A stretch of DNA of 10,638 bases. It comes from Snowella sp031396835 (lineage in GTDB: Bacteria > Cyanobacteriota > Cyanobacteriia > Cyanobacteriales > Microcystaceae). The stretch is from NCBI GenBank assembly GCA_031396835.1, contig JANNLO010000190.1, positions 1 to 10,638 on the forward strand, in the 5' to 3' direction. The notes beneath the pieces are model-generated. The model saw only the letters and a program-made list of their open reading frames with translations, did not search any database and was not told where the DNA came from. Each line of letters begins with the position of its first letter. Position 1 is the first letter of the stretch. Position numbers and translations under genes: made by a program. Shown here piece by piece: positions 6,498-10,638 of the stretch.

Positions 6498-6821
6498 TTA
6501 TAAAAAATTAAGCTGAAAGTGCGGACGTGTTCTAGAAACGGGCTTAGGTGTTAATTGGTAAAACCAATGCGATTCAAATAAAATTTTTGGACGTGCAGGC
6601 GCAGATTCTTTTAACAGGAAACCAGAACCAGCCGATTCAACTTCTATAACAGCTTTTATCATTGCTATATCAAGACCAAATTCACTACTCAAATCCTGAT
6701 AATCTTTATCAGACAGAGCGGATTGAACATGACCCGAAGGAATCTTAACAACGGACTTCCGACCATCAGCATAGGTGATAGGAGGGAACAAATACCCTAT
6801 ACCGCTAGGAACCGCTCTCAT
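6498..6821 (-). CDS. truncated N-acetylmuramidase (DUF3380-like), probable remnant
   Basis: From ATG 6821 the product has 107 residues; a TTG at 6836 is a weaker start. Residues 36-90 match the N-terminal part of the N-acetylmuramidase family (DUF3380) found in phage endolysins and some bacterial peptidoglycan hydrolases. The visible motifs are LSDKDYQDLSSEFGLD, the IKAVIEVESAGSGF motif with the likely catalytic Glu (E62 in EVES), and RPKILFESHWFYQLTP (77-92). The family continues well beyond this point, with a second conserved half that includes the aromatic core. Here the frame ends 15 residues later (RTRPHFQLNFL), so roughly half of the domain is lost and activity is doubtful. There is no signal peptide. 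Removing one T near 6520 would join this frame to that of the downstream membrane protein, which could be chance. Family assignment is from recalled motifs. Confidence 0.6.
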   Translation of the reverse strand: MRAVPSGIGYLFPPITYADGRKSVVKIPSGHVQSALSDKDYQDLSSEFGLDIAMIKAVIEVESAGSGFLLKESAPARPKILFESHWFYQLTPKPVSRTRPHFQLNFL

Positions 6822-6836
6822 AACTTTCTCTGTCAA

Positions 6837-7084
6837 TGTACTTATTTCTGTTTACAACGATAGATCTAAATTTGATGATCAACCTAATCAGCAATAAATA
6901 TTTACAAGAAACTAAAACAAACGCTATAAACAATTTTCACCTTTTCTCTTAAATTATTACAAACGCTTTCACTCAAAAATAGATATAAAAGGTCATGAGT
7001 AAATAATCTATTATGTTTTTAGATATCTAATAATTTTGCGTCTCTGTTAAAAAAGTTTCTTATTTTCCCATTCTGGATAAAACT
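6837..7084. other. divergent intergenic region with candidate promoter and spaced direct repeat
   Basis: This 248-base AT-rich region separates the minus-strand muramidase remnant from the plus-strand 86-residue protein gene. It has no supported ORF. A possible plus-strand promoter is TTTACA (6901-6906) with an 18-base spacer and TATAAA (6925-6930). The 9-mer ACAAACGCT occurs at 6917-6925 and again at 6959-6967, 42 bases apart, which could be a tandem binding site. Both are low-confidence readings. Confidence 0.3.
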
Positions 7085-7345
7085 ATGGCTCGTCTAGATC
7101 CCTATAATTTGCGTATGCAGATTAGTCGAATGTTTGAGCAAGGGCAATCTTTATTTTGTTCGTTTAAAGTAGAGGATTGGTTAAGGGAACGTGGCGTTGA
7201 TCCCAATGATTACACCATTATTTTTCATCAAAAACCTGCACCAATCGGTTCAAACCTGAGAATTATGGTAGAAATTGAATTGCGACGTAAAGATGGACAA
7301 CCTGTTAATCCCGAACTCCAAGCCGATCTTAATTATTTTGCTTAG
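7085..7345 (+). CDS. conserved small cyanobacterial protein, unknown function
   Basis: This 86-residue soluble protein (MARLDPYNLRMQISRMFEQG...) has no motif I can tie to a function. Its sequence, including FKVEDWLRERGVDPNDYTIIFHQKP in two adjoining parts (47-51 HQKPA), reads as a strongly conserved cyanobacterial family, but that is recollection, not a search. An N-terminal helix (about 6-20) is followed by alternating strands and helix, giving a small alpha/beta fold. There is no signal peptide or membrane segment. The start ATG 7085 has no clear Shine-Dalgarno. The gene ends 62 bases before ctaA on the same strand with no terminator between them, so cotranscription is possible. A role in copper handling cannot be inferred from this alone. 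Confidence 0.75.
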   Translation: MARLDPYNLRMQISRMFEQGQSLFCSFKVEDWLRERGVDPNDYTIIFHQKPAPIGSNLRIMVEIELRRKDGQPVNPELQADLNYFA

Positions 7346-7407
7346 AAAATTTCTGGCGATCGCCTAAAAATCATTAAAACTTTTTTCTAACTTTCTTCTT
7401 TTTTCCT

Positions 7408-9822
7408 ATGGTGCAAATCTCATCACTGCCCAATGCAATAGATCTCAAAAATGCCGACGGCAACGCGATCGCCGAAAATTCCCTAGCCACTGCAACCTTA
7501 GATGTTCAGGGAATGAAATGTGCAGGCTGTGTTAGTACGGTCGAACGTCAATTGACCCAAAATTCGGGTGTGGTTTCCGCTTGCGTTAATCTTGTGACTG
7601 AAGTTGCCGTTGTTAAATATCAAGTTGGAGAAATTGCGCCAGAAACTTTGGCTGAAAAATTAAGCGATCGCGGTTTTCCTGCCCAACTACGCTCTAGTTC
7701 AAATTCCCAAAAAGAGAGAATAAATATCGTCCAACGTCGGCAACAAGCCCAACAAGCACAATTATGGCGATTAAGCGTTGCGGCTTTATTGTTGATTTTT
7801 TCAGGCATTGGTCATTGGGGACATATTAGCGGCAAACCTTTGCCCATTCTCAGCAATATTTGGTTTCATTGGGGCTTAGCAACCTTGGCTTTGCTGATCC
7901 CTGGACGCGACCTAATTATAGATGGATGGCGGAGTTTGATTCACAGAACGCCTAATATGAATACTTTAGTGGGATTAGGAACCTGTAGTGCCTATTTAAC
8001 CAGTTTTGCTGCCTTGCTCTTTCCTGATTTAGGTTGGGAATGCTTTTTTGATGAACCCGTGATGTTATTGGGATTTATTCTTTTAGGTCGAACTCTAGAA
8101 GCTAAAGCTAGAAACCGAGCTTCTGCTGCCCTAGAATCCTTAGTCGCGCTTCAACCTGCCACGGCATTTTTAGTCGGAAATGCAGAAAAATTAGACCAAA
8201 CAGGCATTGAAATTCCCGTAGAACAAGTGCGAGTTGGAGAATGGTTGAGACTTTTACCTGGTGAAAAAATCCCTGTTGATGGCATTGTTACGGCTGGAAT
8301 TAGTGCTGTTGATGAGTCTTTGCTGACAGGAGAATCCATTCCCGTTATTAAACAAAAAGGGGATAACGCGATCGCAGGAACGATTAATCAATCAGGCGTG
8401 ATGATTTTACAAGCCACGCGCATTGGAGAAGACACGACTCTCGCTCAAATTATTACTTCTGTAGAAGAAGCCCAAACTCGCAAAGTCCCCATTCAACAAT
8501 TCGCTGATACCATTGCGGGTTATTTTGCCTACGGAGTAATGTTGGTTGCCTTGGGAACGTTTATTTTTTGGGAATTTTGGGGAACGAACTTATTTCCCTC
8601 GGTTTTAACAGCTTCAATGGGTCATAATATGGCGGCTATGAACGAACCGATGAACACGACAACACCAACCCTACTGAGTTTAAAATTGGCGATCGCGGTT
8701 TTAGTGGTAGCTTGTCCATGCGCTTTGGGTTTAGCGACTCCAACTGCCATTTTAGTCGGCACAGGAATTGGGGCAGAAAAGGGCTTATTGATTAAAGGCG
8801 GCGATATTTTAGAGAAAATCACACAATTACAAACCATTGTTTTTGATAAAACGGGAACCCTGACTTTAGGCCGTCCTCAAATTACAGATTATTTATTACT
8901 CAGTGATATTACTGAAGAAACTCTTTTACAATTAGCCGCAACAGTTGAAAATGGCACAAATCATCCTTTAGCCGATGCTATTCTCAAAACTGCCCAAAAA
9001 CGAGAATTAGCTTTCCTTGAAGCCAAAGATTTTCAGACCGAACCAGGCTTAGGAGTTGTTGCTCAAGTTTTAGGCAAAAAAGTATTGCTCGGTAACAAAG
9101 CTTGGCTAAATCGTCATCAAATTTCTATTCCTGAAAATTATCACATTCCCATAGAAAAATTATTGCAATCAGGAAAAACGCTTGTTTATGTAGCAATTGA
9201 GGAAAATTTAGCAGGAATTATTGCCTTAAAAGATCAAATTCGCCCTGATGCTCAAACGACAGTTAAAAAACTCCAGAATTTAGGTTTAAAAATTGTCTTG
9301 TTGACGGGAGATCAACCGATTGTCGCTCAGGCGATCGCCGATCAATTAGGCATTATTCAAGTTTTTTCCCAAATTCAACCCCAACAAAAAGTCGCGATTA
9401 TTCAATCTTTGCAATTTTTGCCCGAAAATTTCAAAAAATCTGTGGCGATGGTTGGAGACGGGATTAATGACGCTCCTGCTTTGGCTCAGGCAGATATTGG
9501 CATTTCTTTGCGCGGGGCGACGGAGATGGCTCGGTCAACAGCAGATATTGTTTTAATGCGATCGCAACTTTCAGATATTATTACGGCCATAGAATTAAGT
9601 AATGCTACGGTTAGAACAATTCAGCACAATCTTTTTTGGGCTTTGGGATATAATTTATTTGCGATTCCAATGGCTGCGGGCATTTTTTTACCACAATGGG
9701 GATTGGTTTTAAGTCCTGCGATCGCGGGCGCGCTGATGGCGATTAGTTCAATTATTGTTGTTGCTAATTCTCTCGGATTACGTCGGCAATTTCCGATTAA
9801 ATCTTTAATTACAGTTGAATGA
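7408..9822 (+). CDS. ctaA: Cu(I)-transporting P1B-type ATPase, CtaA-like
   Basis: This complete 804-residue copper pump has all P1B elements. The N-terminal heavy-metal domain carries GMKCAGC (35-41, Cys38 and Cys41). Eight membrane helices are placed at about 117-136, 146-163, 184-206, 215-230, 370-392, 424-446, 738-757 and 768-791. The actuator motif is TGES (307-310), the metal site CPC (436-438), the phosphorylation site DKTGT (480-484, Asp480), the HP motif H519-P520, and the hinge GDGINDAP (683-690). The Cu(I)-specific YN (748-749) and MxxSS (777-781) residues are present in helices 7 and 8. In Synechocystis, CtaA moves copper into the cytosol and PacS onward to the thylakoid lumen for plastocyanin and cytochrome oxidase. 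The GMKCAGC-type N-terminus favours CtaA over PacS, but the two cannot be separated with certainty. An unusual Met/His cluster lies in the loop before helix 6 (404-415). Confidence 0.9.
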   Translation: MVQISSLPNAIDLKNADGNAIAENSLATATLDVQGMKCAGCVSTVERQLTQNSGVVSACVNLVTEVAVVKYQVGEIAPETLAEKLSDRGFPAQLRSSSNSQKERINIVQRRQQAQQAQLWRLSVAALLLIFSGIGHWGHISGKPLPILSNIWFHWGLATLALLIPGRDLIIDGWRSLIHRTPNMNTLVGLGTCSAYLTSFAALLFPDLGWECFFDEPVMLLGFILLGRTLEAKARNRASAALESLVALQPATAFLVGNAEKLDQTGIEIPVEQVRVGEWLRLLPGEKIPVDGIVTAGISAVDESLLTGESIPVIKQKGDNAIAGTINQSGVMILQATRIGEDTTLAQIITSVEEAQTRKVPIQQFADTIAGYFAYGVMLVALGTFIFWEFWGTNLFPSVLTASMGHNMAAMNEPMNTTTPTLLSLKLAIAVLVVACPCALGLATPTAILVGTGIGAEKGLLIKGGDILEKITQLQTIVFDKTGTLTLGRPQITDYLLLSDITEETLLQLAATVENGTNHPLADAILKTAQKRELAFLEAKDFQTEPGLGVVAQVLGKKVLLGNKAWLNRHQISIPENYHIPIEKLLQSGKTLVYVAIEENLAGIIALKDQIRPDAQTTVKKLQNLGLKIVLLTGDQPIVAQAIADQLGIIQVFSQIQPQQKVAIIQSLQFLPENFKKSVAMVGDGINDAPALAQADIGISLRGATEMARSTADIVLMRSQLSDIITAIELSNATVRTIQHNLFWALGYNLFAIPMAAGIFLPQWGLVLSPAIAGALMAISSIIVVANSLGLRRQFPIKSLITVE

Positions 9823-10034
9823 TCATCTCCTAGTTTTTACTTACTTTCTGTTAGCCCAACTTTTTACGACATTTATTTTCCCAATCACTGTCAGTATAAT
9901 TACGCAATTATTTTTAAAACTATATTTTTTACTTGATTCTCTTAAATGACTTCTATAGTTTCTTTTTTTGAAGGCTATCCAAAATTCTATGAATTTCTAT
10001 AAAATCGTTGATCCAGCGATTTAACAACAATCTC
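9823..10034 (+). other. AT-rich intergenic region with candidate promoter/weak terminator
   Basis: There is no supported gene between ctaA and the FHA gene. A perfect TATAAT (9895-9900) has a weak -35 (TTTATT, 9872-9877) 17 bases upstream, so it could start the FHA transcript. The same place forms an all-AT 6-bp hairpin (9896-9901 / 9906-9911, loop ACGC) followed by four T residues, a weak terminator candidate for ctaA. A 13-base sequence (9862-9874) is identical to one after ylxR. Confidence 0.3.
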
Positions 10035-10511
10035 ATGACCCAACTCAATGTCAAGACTAAAGGAGAACATTACCTCATTATCAAAGATGATCGAGGTAGG
10101 CAGGAATTTTTATTAACCCAAAAAAATTATACTATCGGGCGATCGCAGAATTGTGATATTCCTCTCAAATCCCAATTTGTTTCTCGTCATCATGCCACTC
10201 TTATTCGTCAAAATAGACAAGATAATTCAGTTTATTATCAGATTATTGATGGAGACGAAAAGGGAAAAAGTAGCGTTAATGGTCTCTTGCTCGATAACCA
10301 CAAATTAACCATCCACGATTTGCGGTCTGGAGATGAAATTATTTTCGCGCCTCAAGTTTCTATCCTTTATCAATACCGTCGAAGAGATGAATTTCTGACG
10401 GCTCCTAGTGATGATCCTTTTGATATTACTCTCATCGATCCCAGTATGATGAATGACGATGATGATATGCCCACGCTCATGCCCACCGTGCAAATTAAAA
10501 AGGCTCAATAG
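10035..10511 (+). CDS. small FHA-domain protein
   Basis: This 158-residue cytoplasmic protein is nearly all one forkhead-associated (FHA) domain, the fold that binds phosphothreonine peptides. Visible key residues are G35-R36 in YTIGRS, S50-R51-H52 in FVSRHHATL, and the SxNG motif S80-V-N82-G83 after a DGDEKGK loop. The C-terminal 40 residues contain FDITLIDPSMM, a run of four Asp and PTLMPT, an acidic Thr-containing tail that could itself be a phosphorylation target. That is inference. The frame is open back to a TTG at 10008, but the ATG at 10035 is more likely because the FHA fold begins shortly after it. No kinase or phosphatase gene is adjacent, so its partner is unknown. Similar stand-alone FHA proteins are common in cyanobacteria. 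The gene ends 13 bases from the stop of a converging minus-strand frame. Confidence 0.85.
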   Translation: MTQLNVKTKGEHYLIIKDDRGRQEFLLTQKNYTIGRSQNCDIPLKSQFVSRHHATLIRQNRQDNSVYYQIIDGDEKGKSSVNGLLLDNHKLTIHDLRSGDEIIFAPQVSILYQYRRRDEFLTAPSDDPFDITLIDPSMMNDDDDMPTLMPTVQIKKAQ

Positions 10512-10524
10512 GTGTTTCGGGGAG

Positions 10525-10638
10525 TTAAGCAAGTAGATTTTGTAACAAAGAACTCAACAAGGCTTTGCCACGCTTTTTTGAATTATGGACAAACTCAAAG
10601 AAACCCAGATATAAAGGCAGTTTTTCCTGAGAAATTCC
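10525..10638 (-). CDS. C-terminal end of an unidentified protein (partial)
   Basis: A minus-strand frame is open from the window edge to TAA at 10527-10525, giving 37 residues (GISQEKLPLYLGFFEFVHNS, then KKRGKALLSSLLQNLLA). The composition is protein-like: an aromatic/hydrophobic stretch, a basic KKRGK, and an amphipathic leucine-rich C-terminal helix. It converges on the FHA gene with 13 bases between stops. I do not recognise the family, and 38 open codons alone could occur by chance. Confidence 0.4.
   Translation of the reverse strand, partial: GISQEKLPLYLGFFEFVHNSKKRGKALLSSLLQNLLA

Larger units (their letters stand above)
310..10146. repeat. HIP1 octamers GCGATCGC (14 copies)
   Basis: The palindrome starts at 310, 2041, 2764, 2873, 3542, 7356, 7465, 7664, 8368, 8689, 9331, 9558, 9718 and 10139. 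Half are inside ctaA. None occurs from 3550 to 7355, which covers the conserved part of infB and the whole minus-strand accessory block. HIP1 over-representation is a known hallmark of many cyanobacterial genomes. Confidence 0.9.

Noticed and set aside
6831..6836. TTGACA on the minus strand as a -35 box
   Set aside because: No -10 box lies at 16-18 bases downstream. It coincides with a possible TTG start and the first codons of the muramidase frame.
7355..7364. Perfect palindrome GGCGATCGCC between the 86-residue gene and ctaA as an operator or terminator
   Set aside because: It is a HIP1 site with one flanking base pair. The octamer is scattered through the window, and no T-run follows directly.

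Overview
The window is chromosomal DNA from a low-to-moderate GC unicellular cyanobacterium. Two things show this directly. The octamer GCGATCGC (the HIP1 palindrome typical of many cyanobacterial genomes) occurs 14 times, and the proteins are of cyanobacterial type: a NusA without C-terminal AR repeats, an IF2 with a long cyanobacterial-style linker, a CtaA-like copper ATPase and a small cyanobacterial FHA protein. The gene content and sequence style fit the Cyanothece/Gloeothece/Microcystis/Synechocystis group, but the genus cannot be fixed from this window.

Region 1 (1-5427, plus strand) is the conserved transcription/translation operon rimP - nusA - ylxR (rnpM) - infB. A terminator-like hairpin sits directly in front of rimP and a strong intrinsic terminator follows infB. 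The four products act in 30S maturation, transcription elongation/termination, RNA binding (RNase P modulation in relatives) and initiator-tRNA delivery. Two very short out-of-frame ORFs overlap the starts of ylxR and infB, and a 236-base AT-rich gap separates ylxR from infB.

Region 2 (about 5400-6840, minus strand) is a small accessory block without HIP1 sites that appears to be decaying. It holds a toxin-antitoxin operon whose antitoxin is intact while the overlapping RelE-like toxin carries an amber stop at codon 40 and has lost its C-terminal half. Next to it is a C-terminally truncated N-acetylmuramidase (DUF3380-like) followed 28 bases later by a small two-helix membrane protein with a proline-rich hexapeptide repeat encoded by an 18-bp minisatellite. 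That pair has its own terminator. It looks like the residue of a lysis-type (endolysin plus membrane protein) cassette, but this is inference.

Region 3 (7085-9822, plus strand) carries an 86-residue conserved protein of unknown function and a complete Cu(I) P1B-type ATPase of the CtaA kind, which in cyanobacteria supplies copper toward thylakoid plastocyanin.

Region 4 (9823-10638) has a small FHA-domain protein on the plus strand. Converging on it from the right edge is the C-terminal end of a minus-strand gene that I cannot identify.

No tRNA, rRNA, CRISPR array or intact transposon was seen. The best candidates for novelty are the decayed toxin-antitoxin pair, the muramidase/proline-repeat membrane protein pair, and the overlapping mini-ORFs at the ylxR and infB starts. 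Nothing here amounts to a clearly new, intact multi-gene system.
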